A stretch of DNA of 15,983 nucleotides from an uncultured Chloroflexales bacterium (GTDB lineage Bacteria > Chloroflexota > Chloroflexia > Chloroflexales > Chloroflexaceae): contig CALGUG010000027.1 in NCBI GenBank assembly GCA_937902315.1, positions 1-15,983 of the forward strand, given 5' to 3'. Position numbers and translations under genes: made by a program. The notes beneath the pieces are model-generated. The model ran no database searches. It was not told the origin of the DNA and saw nothing but the letters and a program-made list of their open reading frames with translations. Positions 1 through 6,064 of this stretch are shown here, one piece after another (position 1 is the stretch's first letter; the number at the start of each line of letters is the position of its first letter).

Positions 1-1
1 G

Positions 2-118
2 ATTTCGCTACGCGAAATCGCATACAAGCTCTCTGAGTTCTGTGCTCTCAAGGATGATCCGCGATGGTATGCGAACAATCGCCTTTTGCTGCCGACACGA
101 CTTTTGGCTAATGCATAG
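2..118 (+). CDS. C-terminal end of an unidentified gene entering from the left edge
   Basis: A frame open from the first bases runs 38 codons to a TAG at 116-118. The visible residues include LREIAYKLSEFCALKDDP and WYANNRLLLPTRLL, a soluble, mixed-charge composition that reads like real protein rather than random translation. No start codon is visible because the gene would begin upstream of the window. A REP-like hairpin begins one base after the stop, as is common just past gene ends. No family is recognised. The alternative is that this is non-coding DNA with a chance open frame; a 38-codon run is not decisive. Confidence 0.38.
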   Translation: MSLREIAYKLSEFCALKDDPRWYANNRLLLPTRLLANA

Positions 119-143
119 CTCCCGCATTGCGGGAGAAGGGAGC
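119..143. repeat. REP-like hairpin, copy 1 (CTCCCGC family)
   Basis: CTCCCGC at 119-125 pairs with GCGGGAG at 129-135 around an ATT loop and is followed by AAGGGAGC. The same arms and tail recur at 15270-15300, and the arms alone at 15901-15917. It lies directly after the stop of the left-edge gene fragment, so it could work as a transcript 3' end stabiliser, but it has no T-tract. Confidence 0.65.
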
Positions 144-244
144 AAGGCTGCACTCGCTGTGCACCAGCGAAAGACAGCGCTTACGCTTAGCAGATCGCAG
201 CCTAAGCAGCGAAATAAGACGTCGTCTGGGAGGGTGGGATGTTG

Positions 245-329
245 GTAGCCGTAGGCGGACGCGCCTAGGAGCTTCTTTTGGGGAGAAACCTAGCCGCAGC
301 AAGCTAAAGGAAGCAAGCAAATTCGCTAT
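245..329 (+). repeat. Dispersed repeat with GGCGGACGCGC core, copy 1
   Basis: The segment starts GGTAGCCGTAGGCGGACGCG and ends near AAGCAAATTCGCTAT. It aligns with 5778-5864 over both ends: TAGCCG(T/A)AGGCGGACGCGCC at the front and GCTAAAG.(A/C)A.CAAGC..ATT...TAT at the back, with a diverged middle. A third, partial copy lies at 15181-15241 on the other strand. It is non-coding and degenerate. Confidence 0.55.
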
Positions 330-345
330 AGGTATACTGGCCAGA

Positions 346-388
346 AGCCATATTCCTCCTCACAGGCGGGCCGTGGAGGAATATGGCT
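346..388 (-). terminator. Long hairpin just downstream of the response-regulator gene
   Basis: AGCCATATTCCTCC at 346-359 is perfectly complementary to GGAGGAATATGGCT at 375-388, a 14-bp stem with a 15-nt loop. It begins 3 nt after the stop codon of the minus-strand gene, the position expected of a transcription end or mRNA-stabilising structure. The sequence past the stem on the minus strand is not T-rich, so it is not a classical intrinsic terminator. Confidence 0.5.
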
Positions 389-391
389 GGC

Positions 392-1279
392 TTATGAGAG
401 GGCAGCGATGCGCAGGCGCGGATTATGAATGATGCTGCGCAGTTCGCCACAGGTGCGCAAAAGCGCCATACGTGCCCAGCCTAAAGAGGCATTATTATCG
501 ACAGCGATCAAGAGCAGTAGATTCTCGATCTGAGTCATAAGAATACGTTGGGTTTCGCCTTCGTGAATGACGAGACGTGGTGACTGCTCTTTTTTGCCCA
601 AACTACGGCCAAGATCGGCCATTGCGATCGAGTTGCTGGCGGCCAATGCGGCGATATTCAAAATATTGAGATCGCGCATACGGGTCCAGTGAGTCAGAAC
701 GATGCCGCTCATGTCTGCGATCAGAGCACAATAGACGTTGGGTTCCTGAGCGAAGTCGCGCAATGTATTCTGCATTGCGACGATCTGCTGGGCCGAAAAA
801 GAGCGCCCGTTGCCACTGCCCATAGAAGGAGTAAGCTGAACAGCGATCGTCGGTTTATTGGCTTCGGGACGAGCAACTTGAGGCGAACTCGGAACAGACT
901 TTTTGGGAAGAAGACGCTCAGGATCGAGCAAAAGATCGACCGCCATGCGCAGTTTGTCGGGCGAAACCGGCTTGGTCAAGAGACAGTCGATTTTTAAAGC
1001 GGCTGCCTGCTCTTCGGTCAGATCTTCAGGGCCGATCGTAAACACAATCACCGCAAGCGGAAGCTCTAGCTCGCGAACACGCTGAACTAGATCGAGGCCG
1101 CTCATACCAGGCATACGAATGTCAGTAAAGAGGAGATCGACATGATTTCGAGAAATATACAGCAGAGCAGCTTCTCCCGATGAGACGTCTGTTACAGTAT
1201 AGGGCGAGTCATCAGTTAGCGACATTGTAACAATACGTCGAATGTTAGGATCATCATCGACCACAAGGATATTGGGCAT
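392..1279 (-). CDS. Response regulator with C-terminal Roadblock/LC7-like domain
   Basis: The protein has 295 residues. Residues 1-118 form a CheY-like receiver: acidic pocket D8/D9/D10 in ILVVDDDPNIRR, probable phosphoacceptor D53 in FTDIRMPGMSG, T81 in VFTIGPED and the conserved K103 in LTKPVSPDKL. A linker of about 45 residues leads to residues 165-285, which resemble a Roadblock/LC7 (MglB-like) fold: an initial helix (IVAMQNTLRDFA), a strand reading ALIADMSGIVLTHW, a small-residue helix LAASNSIAMADLGRSL, and a strand RILMTQIENLLLLIAVD. Roadblock proteins usually partner Ras-like GTPases, so it may link a histidine kinase to a GTPase switch, but neither partner is in the window. The start at 1279 is chosen because AGAGGCG lies about 6 nt upstream and the receiver begins immediately; an upstream in-frame start at 1369 would add 30 non-conserved residues. 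It is transcribed divergently from the glycan cluster, so any link to it is speculative. Confidence 0.88.
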   Translation of the reverse strand: MPNILVVDDDPNIRRIVTMSLTDDSPYTVTDVSSGEAALLYISRNHVDLLFTDIRMPGMSGLDLVQRVRELELPLAVIVFTIGPEDLTEEQAAALKIDCLLTKPVSPDKLRMAVDLLLDPERLLPKKSVPSSPQVARPEANKPTIAVQLTPSMGSGNGRSFSAQQIVAMQNTLRDFAQEPNVYCALIADMSGIVLTHWTRMRDLNILNIAALAASNSIAMADLGRSLGKKEQSPRLVIHEGETQRILMTQIENLLLLIAVDNNASLGWARMALLRTCGELRSIIHNPRLRIAALS

Positions 1280-1419
1280 AGGTACGCCTCTTTCTGCCAA
1301 GGTGTTATGAGGCACTGAAGATAAGAGCCTGCGAGATTCAAGCGACGGTACAGGTTGTACGGGTACCACGACTTTGGATGAGCACTACGCAATAGGCACT
1401 GTGTTTGAATGTACTTTGT

Positions 1420-1447
1420 ATTGTACGATCAATTTGCAGAAGGGCAA
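1420..1447 (-). promoter_or_regulatory. Possible sigma-70-type promoter of the response-regulator gene
   Basis: On the minus strand TTGCCC (1447-1442, 4/6 to TTGACA) is followed after 16 nt by TACAAT (1425-1420, 5/6 to TATAAT). This would give a leader of about 130 nt to the start at 1279. It is a motif match only. Confidence 0.3.
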
Positions 1448-1664
1448 GATCGTTTTCTTACTAAAGCGAGTCGTTGAATACAAATAAGCTGTCTAGGCGC
1501 ATATACAAATGTTGAAGATTGGCCTGTTAAGAGGCTTATGATTACGTAGCTTAAACAGCTAGGCCAAGCTCGTTTAATCTAAACTGTTCTCATTAGAATA
1601 TATGGTACTTTATAATTGAGTAAGAATCCAGTCTCTTTTAGTGAGAAAATCATTGAAAAAGGCG

Positions 1665-1711
1665 ATTGATCAGAAGCTTTGAGCACTGTTTTCCCTCGTT
1701 TTCTGATCAAT
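1665..1711. repeat. Inverted repeat ATTGATCAGAA / TTCTGATCAAT
   Basis: Eleven bases at 1665-1675 are perfectly complementary to 1701-1711, separated by a 25-nt spacer. Each arm contains the palindrome TGATCA. There is no T-tract in either direction, so a protein-binding site pair or a cruciform fits better than a terminator. It is unrelated to the element that begins 25 nt further on. Confidence 0.45.
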
Positions 1712-1735
1712 GGAGCCTAACCTCAAGGAAGGGTA

Positions 1736-1852
1736 ATACCAAATCCGTTTCAAGACCTGCGCCTTTGGAACGCAGGAAAACAGGAACAAGGAAAGAGTCA
1801 CGTTCCTCTCTGCCGAAGGCCAAATGAGAAAGTAATCAACTGGATTTGGTAT
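1736..1852. mobile_element. MITE-like inverted-repeat element, copy A
   Basis: ATACCAAATCC (1736-1746) is the exact reverse complement of GGATTTGGTAT (1842-1852), bounding 117 bp with no coding capacity. The interior shares ordered blocks with 13759-13924: CCGTTTxAAGACxTGCGCC, AACxxCGCA, AGAGTCA, CTCTGCCGAAGGC, and AATCAA before the right end. Terminal inverted repeats, small size, dispersal and lack of a gene fit a non-autonomous element, presumably moved by a transposase encoded elsewhere. No clear target-site duplication is seen. Confidence 0.6.
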
Positions 1853-1900
1853 AAGAAAGCGGCCCGGAGAGCTAGGCTTGGCTTTGGGTCAGGCCAGCTT

Positions 1901-1929
1901 TTGTCAGCTCTTTCGGGCTATGCTAGAAT
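1901..1929 (+). promoter_or_regulatory. Strong sigma-70-type promoter of the polysaccharide cluster
   Basis: TTGTCA (1901-1906, 5/6 to TTGACA), a 17-nt spacer, and TAGAAT (1924-1929, 5/6 to TATAAT) preceded directly by TGC, giving an extended -10. Transcription would begin near 1936, about 17 nt before the first gene's ATG, with AGGA in the short leader. This is the best promoter match seen in the window. Confidence 0.62.
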
Positions 1930-1952
1930 AGGCCGTTTGATACAGGAATGAT

Positions 1953-3809
1953 ATGCTTTCACGACGCGTTTTATGGTTTGCAACAATCGGCTGCCTCTTG
2001 GTTGGGCTGTTAGGAGTCATGCTCTATGGCTGGCAGCGATACGATCGTTGCGCCTATCTGCCCATATTTGGAGAGGAGCTGTTGCCCAACGCCGATCTGA
2101 GCGAGGCCGACAGTTCTGGGAGCATGCCAGCCGGTTGGGGGCGCGGAGCAGCGAGCGCGCGTTACGCCGATTTCAGTGTCTTTCCGGATGGTAGATCGCT
2201 TCAACTGATCGGAATAGCTAATTCGATTCAGACCCCCCTAATCACATCGATTCGGCCCGGCTCGAGCTATTGCTTTCTAGGCCAGGCCATCAGCGATTCC
2301 AATCGTGGGCTTTCGACCCGTCTGCAGATCTCATTCGCTTGGTTCGATAATGAACAACAGCTGATTCAGATCGACCGAACGGCGTGGCAGCAGGTTGTGC
2401 TGTGGGAGGCCGACAACCCGCCCGCAGGTTGGACCCAGCTCGCAGCAGCCTTTGAGGCGCCCGCAGGAGCCGAAGCCTTGCAGATCACCATCGCCCCATC
2501 CTCCGACGATCGGGTCTATCTCGATCAGATGCATGTGCGTGCTGGCGGCAAGGCCATCGCAGAGCGCACCCAACGCGCCCCAGACCACAACGAGCCGCAG
2601 ATCGACCCGAGCCTCGATCTGCGCGTGGCCGCTTGGCCGAACGGCAAACGGGCGGCAGTCTCGTTCTCGTTCGACTGGGAGACAGCAATGGGCGGGCTGA
2701 TCCACTCGCGCTCGCAAGGCGACCCCCACGCAGACGAAGACTACCTTGTGCGGGCCATGCGCATGCGCGACGGGATCACAACCACACTCGAGATCTTCCG
2801 CCCTTTTGAGGTGCGAGCGACCTACTACGCAACCGGCTACAATTTTCTGCTTGGCAATAGCGAACGACGCCGTTTTATGGGCGACCCGATCTTTGCCTGG
2901 GCGACGCCCGAAGAGCGCTGGATAAGCGGTCGCTGGGTCAACAGCCCTTGGTTCGGTGACGATCCATACGGCACAGTCGCGAGCCACCCCGAATGGTATT
3001 TCGGTGATCTTATTCCGCTTTTACAAGCTGAAAATCAAGATATTCAAAGTCATACATTCAGCCATCTCTACGGCGGGCTGGCTAGCCCGAGCGAGTGGCA
3101 GGCTGACTTGGCCACTTGGCGCGAGATCGCTGCCGAGCGAGGCGTAGCAGCGGCAAGCTCGTTGGCCTTCCCGTGGAGCAGCAGCGCCGGCATGAGCGAT
3201 GCAACTTGGGATCTGCTCGAACAGGCGGGCATTCGCTCGGTCACGCGGCTGAGCGATCAAGCCGCTTATCGGCTGGTGAACGAAGAGGAGCTGCGCTGCA
3301 AAGCGGTTCCCGGCCACGAGCGCATTCTGGCCTGCCCCGACTTCTACCTGACGGTTCAGAGCCGCGAACAGGCCAAAGCCTTGATCGACAAAGCGGTCGC
3401 CCAAGAGGGCATGATCGATCTGTGGGCCCATACCGAAGAGGTGACCTCACCCGAACAGATCGAGGCTTGGAGCGATGTGGTCGCGCATGCGGCCCGCAAT
3501 CCAGCGGTTTGGATCGCGCCTTTGCGCGAGATCGCCGATTGGCAGCAGGCGCTGAGCGAGCTGAAACTAGAGGCGATTCCGGCCAGCAGTCAAGCAACCT
3601 ACGGTCAAGCTGCTTTGGCCTTCCGAATCAGCAATCCAACTCACAAAGATATGCATGGTATTACGCTCGAACTGCCATTTGAGCCGGGTCTTCTGATGCT
3701 CAATGGCCAAGCATACGAGCTCGATTCTTCGTCGCTGAACAGGCTGGCCTTGATTCTGCCAGCGCTGGCTGCCAGCGACGCGCTTGAGGTTCAGATATGG
3801 CCCAAATAG
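1953..3809 (+). CDS. Membrane-anchored polysaccharide deacetylase (NodB/CE4-like)
   Basis: The protein has 618 residues. A single N-terminal membrane segment (about 7-27) follows MLSRR, giving an N-in anchored extracytoplasmic protein. Residues 41-197 look like a beta-sandwich/carbohydrate-binding domain (LLPNADLSE start; DRVYLDQMHVR end). Residues 230-530 are a NodB-type deacetylase: motif 1 is SFSFDWE (D241, E243) instead of the usual TFDDG, motif 2 is SHTFSH (H367, H371, zinc ligands), motif 3 is reduced to FPWSSS (406-411), and a late DLWAHTEE (H493) fits the histidine motif. A final beta-rich piece (545-618) resembles an Ig-like domain. CE4 enzymes remove N- or O-acetyl groups from glycans; here the exported polymer is the likely substrate. 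It is first after a strong promoter, and its 3' end overlaps the permease gene by 13 nt, suggesting translational coupling. Codons at about 2990-3060 are more AT-rich than the surroundings. Start: ATG with AGGA upstream. Confidence 0.85.
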   Translation: MLSRRVLWFATIGCLLVGLLGVMLYGWQRYDRCAYLPIFGEELLPNADLSEADSSGSMPAGWGRGAASARYADFSVFPDGRSLQLIGIANSIQTPLITSIRPGSSYCFLGQAISDSNRGLSTRLQISFAWFDNEQQLIQIDRTAWQQVVLWEADNPPAGWTQLAAAFEAPAGAEALQITIAPSSDDRVYLDQMHVRAGGKAIAERTQRAPDHNEPQIDPSLDLRVAAWPNGKRAAVSFSFDWETAMGGLIHSRSQGDPHADEDYLVRAMRMRDGITTTLEIFRPFEVRATYYATGYNFLLGNSERRRFMGDPIFAWATPEERWISGRWVNSPWFGDDPYGTVASHPEWYFGDLIPLLQAENQDIQSHTFSHLYGGLASPSEWQADLATWREIAAERGVAAASSLAFPWSSSAGMSDATWDLLEQAGIRSVTRLSDQAAYRLVNEEELRCKAVPGHERILACPDFYLTVQSREQAKALIDKAVAQEGMIDLWAHTEEVTSPEQIEAWSDVVAHAARNPAVWIAPLREIADWQQALSELKLEAIPASSQATYGQAALAFRISNPTHKDMHGITLELPFEPGLLMLNGQAYELDSSSLNRLALILPALAASDALEVQIWPK

Positions 3810-5683
3810 ATAGACAGAGCAAGCAGGCATGGCTCAATTCAGTAGGTGCGTGGCTGCTTTCAGAACGAGCCGGATTGCGGCTCTATCAATGGCTCTGGTT
3901 GCTGCTCTGTACTTTGGGTGGCCTGCTGATCGCGACCCCACGGATTGTGTCGCAACCAGTGGTCTACCATGCGGTAGCCGAAACCTATTTCGATGTCGAT
4001 CGTTACGGCGGTCTGTACAGCAATAACGAGCGCGACTTTAAGATCGCGCTCGACGATAGCAGCAATGCCATCCGCCAACGCTTGCTCAACGAACGCGAAG
4101 TGCGCTTCGGCTTGCCGACCTTTACGATTCAGTTTACGCCGCTCGAAGCGGGACACGTTCAAGTGACGGGCATCGCGCCGACCGCCGAAGAAGCCCAGAT
4201 GCTGGCCAACCGTGGCGCGGAAGAGCTGGCGCGCCAAGTGCGTGCAGCAGGCGGACGCGAAGTCGTGCGTAATATGCTCGGTTGGGAACTGGTGCGCGCT
4301 ATGCGTGGCGAGGCGGCCAGCAGCCCATTCGAGGGCATTTTGCGCAATATGCTCGAGCGCAACGCCTTCCCGCTCAACCGCGAAGTCGAACCGGTCTCGC
4401 AGCCTATGGAGATCAGCCAGATGCCCCAAGAGCAGCAGAGCGATGTTGCGCGGGCGCTGGAGGCGCGCTACGACCTGTGGAGCTTTGAGCTTAGCGCGCG
4501 CGATACCTGGCTCGATAACACTTGTTCGATCGGCGCTTTGGTCAACCGCGAGCGCGAAGAGGCGCTGGTGAGCTGCGCCAACAACGATAGCGAGGTGGCG
4601 TTGGTGCTCGAAGCGCGCAACCGCGCTATCGCCAGCCGCGAAGTGATCGGATCGGCTCTGCGCTATATGCAGCAAGATCTGGGCGCCGTCTTCCGGCCCG
4701 ATCTGCAGAGCGCGGCCTATCGCGTGCCCGCCGAACTGCCAAGCGCCCCAGTCGATCGACGGATCGGCATCTACCTGGGGCTAGCGGCCCTGCTCAGCTT
4801 CGGTTTCGGCGCCTTTAGCGTGGCGGTCGATCGCACGGCTGGCGTTATGCCGAAACTCTACGATCTGTGGTGTTATCGCGAACTGATTCGCAACTTGGTG
4901 CTGCGCGATCTGCGCTCGCGCTACAAAGGCAGTGCGCTGGGTTATCTCTGGACGCAGCTCGCGCCTCTGTTGATGATGCTGGTATTCTATATCGTTTTCC
5001 GCATTCTGTTACGCAACGATATCGCGATGTTCCCAGTCTTCTTGCTGGTTGCGCTCTTGCCGTGGAACTACTGCTCGGAATCGGTGGCTGGTGGAGCACG
5101 CTCGATCGTCGATAACGCCGCGTTGATCAAAAAGGTCTACTTCCCGCGCGAGATTTTGCCCTTGGTGAGCGTCTTCTCGAGCTTGCTGAGCTTTCTGCTC
5201 TCGCTGCCCATGCTGCTCTTGGTGATGGCGATCACCCAACTGAGCTTTGCACCCTTGAACGGGAATCTCAACTTCAGTTGGACGATCAGCTTCTTGCCTG
5301 TGATCGTGCTGATCCAAACCATTCTGCTGATCGGCCTAGCGCTGTTTTTTGCAGCGCTCTCGGTTAAGTTTCGCGACACAGTGCACTTGCTGGGCATTTT
5401 GTTGCAATTCTGGATGTTCCTTACTCCCGTCTTCTATGCCCTTGAGCAGGTCGCTAGCCCCGATACGGCACGGCTGGTCTATTGGCTCAACCCGATGGCC
5501 TCGTTGATCGGCTTCTACCGCGACATTTTGTACGGCGGTTTGGCGGTTGGCAACCAGATCCCGACGCCTGCCCTGCCCGCGCTCGATGCTGTGTTGCGCA
5601 CCTTTTTAACCGCTCTGGTGATCTTGATCTTGGGCTACTGGTTCTTCCAGCACAACAACAAGAACTTCGGTGAAGAGATCTAG
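3797..5683 (+). CDS. wzm: PCP/Wzz-like chain-length domain fused to a Wzm-type ABC-2 permease
   Basis: The protein has 628 residues, far above the roughly 260-280 usual for Wzm. Residues 355-628 are a standard polysaccharide-export ABC-2 permease: opening YRELIRNLVLRDLRSRYKGS, TWTQLAP-like helix entry (383-400), about six hydrophobic segments, and the conserved closing LNPMASLIGFYRDILYGG (564-581). In front sits an extra unit: a membrane segment (31-48), about 270 soluble residues, then PAELPSAP (311-318) and a second membrane segment (322-343). Two membrane segments around an extracytoplasmic domain, a Pro-rich signature before the second, and the stretch ITPTAEEAQMLANR-like (A127-R139) are hallmarks of Wzz/PCP co-polymerases. 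PCPs set chain length; Wzm with Wzt forms the export channel. The gene overlaps the deacetylase gene by 13 nt. The fused part is diverged, so the PCP call is weaker than the permease call. Confidence 0.85.
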   Translation: MAQIDRQSKQAWLNSVGAWLLSERAGLRLYQWLWLLLCTLGGLLIATPRIVSQPVVYHAVAETYFDVDRYGGLYSNNERDFKIALDDSSNAIRQRLLNEREVRFGLPTFTIQFTPLEAGHVQVTGIAPTAEEAQMLANRGAEELARQVRAAGGREVVRNMLGWELVRAMRGEAASSPFEGILRNMLERNAFPLNREVEPVSQPMEISQMPQEQQSDVARALEARYDLWSFELSARDTWLDNTCSIGALVNREREEALVSCANNDSEVALVLEARNRAIASREVIGSALRYMQQDLGAVFRPDLQSAAYRVPAELPSAPVDRRIGIYLGLAALLSFGFGAFSVAVDRTAGVMPKLYDLWCYRELIRNLVLRDLRSRYKGSALGYLWTQLAPLLMMLVFYIVFRILLRNDIAMFPVFLLVALLPWNYCSESVAGGARSIVDNAALIKKVYFPREILPLVSVFSSLLSFLLSLPMLLLVMAITQLSFAPLNGNLNFSWTISFLPVIVLIQTILLIGLALFFAALSVKFRDTVHLLGILLQFWMFLTPVFYALEQVASPDTARLVYWLNPMASLIGFYRDILYGGLAVGNQIPTPALPALDAVLRTFLTALVILILGYWFFQHNNKNFGEEI

Positions 5684-5777
5684 CTGGGTCGTAGGCAGTC
5701 CGTTCGGCTCGTTGTGCCATTGAGGGCGCTTCACACAGGCTGGAGCGCTTCGTTGGGGAGGGCTAGCTAGCCCAGTT

Positions 5778-5864
5778 GATAGCCGAAGGCGGACGCGCCA
5801 AAGACCGAATGAAAGGTTAAGAACTCGCCGCCAGAACGCTAAAGACAACAAGCGGATTGGTTAT
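5778..5864 (+). repeat. Dispersed repeat with GGCGGACGCGC core, copy 2
   Basis: It begins GATAGCCGAAGGCGGACGCG and ends GCGGATTGGTTAT. The first about 60 nt match 15181-15241 (other strand), including CCGAATG and CGCCAGA blocks; both ends match 245-329. The right end resembles the GGATTTGGTAT terminus of the inverted-repeat element, so the two families may be related. Confidence 0.6.
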
Positions 5865-5898
5865 TTGAAGGCGGTCGCCGCCGTAGAGTGGGGAGTCG

Positions 5899-5907
5899 TG
5901 CTACAAT
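5899..5907 (+). promoter_or_regulatory. Possible extended -10 promoter ahead of wzt
   Basis: TGC-TACAAT gives an extended -10 with a 5/6 hexamer. No good -35 lies 16-18 nt upstream, which extended -10 promoters can tolerate. It would give a leader of about 150 nt before wzt and could restore expression downstream of the repeat-filled gap. Confidence 0.3.
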
Positions 5908-6064
5908 TCAGACCGCGACATTTTTATGGTGGATCTTTGAGGATCGCTCGGAGCGCCGCTGGTCTGGCTAGTTTCGCTGGTCAGAAACCTTGTTCTCGTT
6001 AGAGAGTGCGCGCCCGAAAGCGTGATATTTGCAATCAAGATAGAATCTAGGAACGACTCAGACC

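Larger units (their letters stand above)
1280..1952. other. Divergent intergenic region (673 nt)
   Basis: No convincing gene lies here. It is visibly more AT-rich than its flanks. It holds a possible minus-strand promoter (1420-1447), an imperfect hairpin (TTGGCCTGTTAAG at 1519-1531 against CTTAAACAGCTAGGCCAA at 1550-1567), a lone TATAAT at 1611-1616 with no well-placed -35, an inverted repeat at 1665-1711, an inverted-repeat element at 1736-1852, and the promoter of the rightward cluster at 1901-1929. Confidence 0.7.
5684..6064. other. Intergenic gap splitting wzm from wzt (381 nt)
   Basis: No gene is seen. The gap holds a 14-bp perfect palindrome GGGCTAGCTAGCCC (5760-5773), a dispersed repeat (5778-5864), a small GGCG/CGCC hairpin (about 5871-5883), and a possible extended -10 promoter (5899-5907). 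Wzm and wzt are normally adjacent, so the gap looks like a later insertion of repeat DNA. Confidence 0.7.

Noticed and set aside
1..20. Hairpin GATTTCGC-TAC-GCGAAATC at the very start
   Set aside because: It lies within the likely coding tail of the left gene and is too short and too close to the edge to interpret.
42..248. Short plus-strand frame at the left edge
   Set aside because: It crosses the REP hairpin and has no ribosome-binding site; the frame ending at 118 is more protein-like.
1280..1369. Upstream start for the response regulator
   Set aside because: The 30 added residues are not receiver-like and ATG 1279 has a good ribosome-binding site.
2331..2987. Long open frame on the minus strand (about 218 codons) antisense to the deacetylase gene
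   Set aside because: The plus-strand protein has clear domains; the antisense product is rich in R, C, H and V with no motifs and arises from biased codons.
3860..4675. Minus-strand open frame of about 271 codons antisense to the PCP-like region
   Set aside because: Composition (H, R, A, Q repeats) is typical of an antisense shadow; the plus strand keeps frame through membrane segments and the permease domain.
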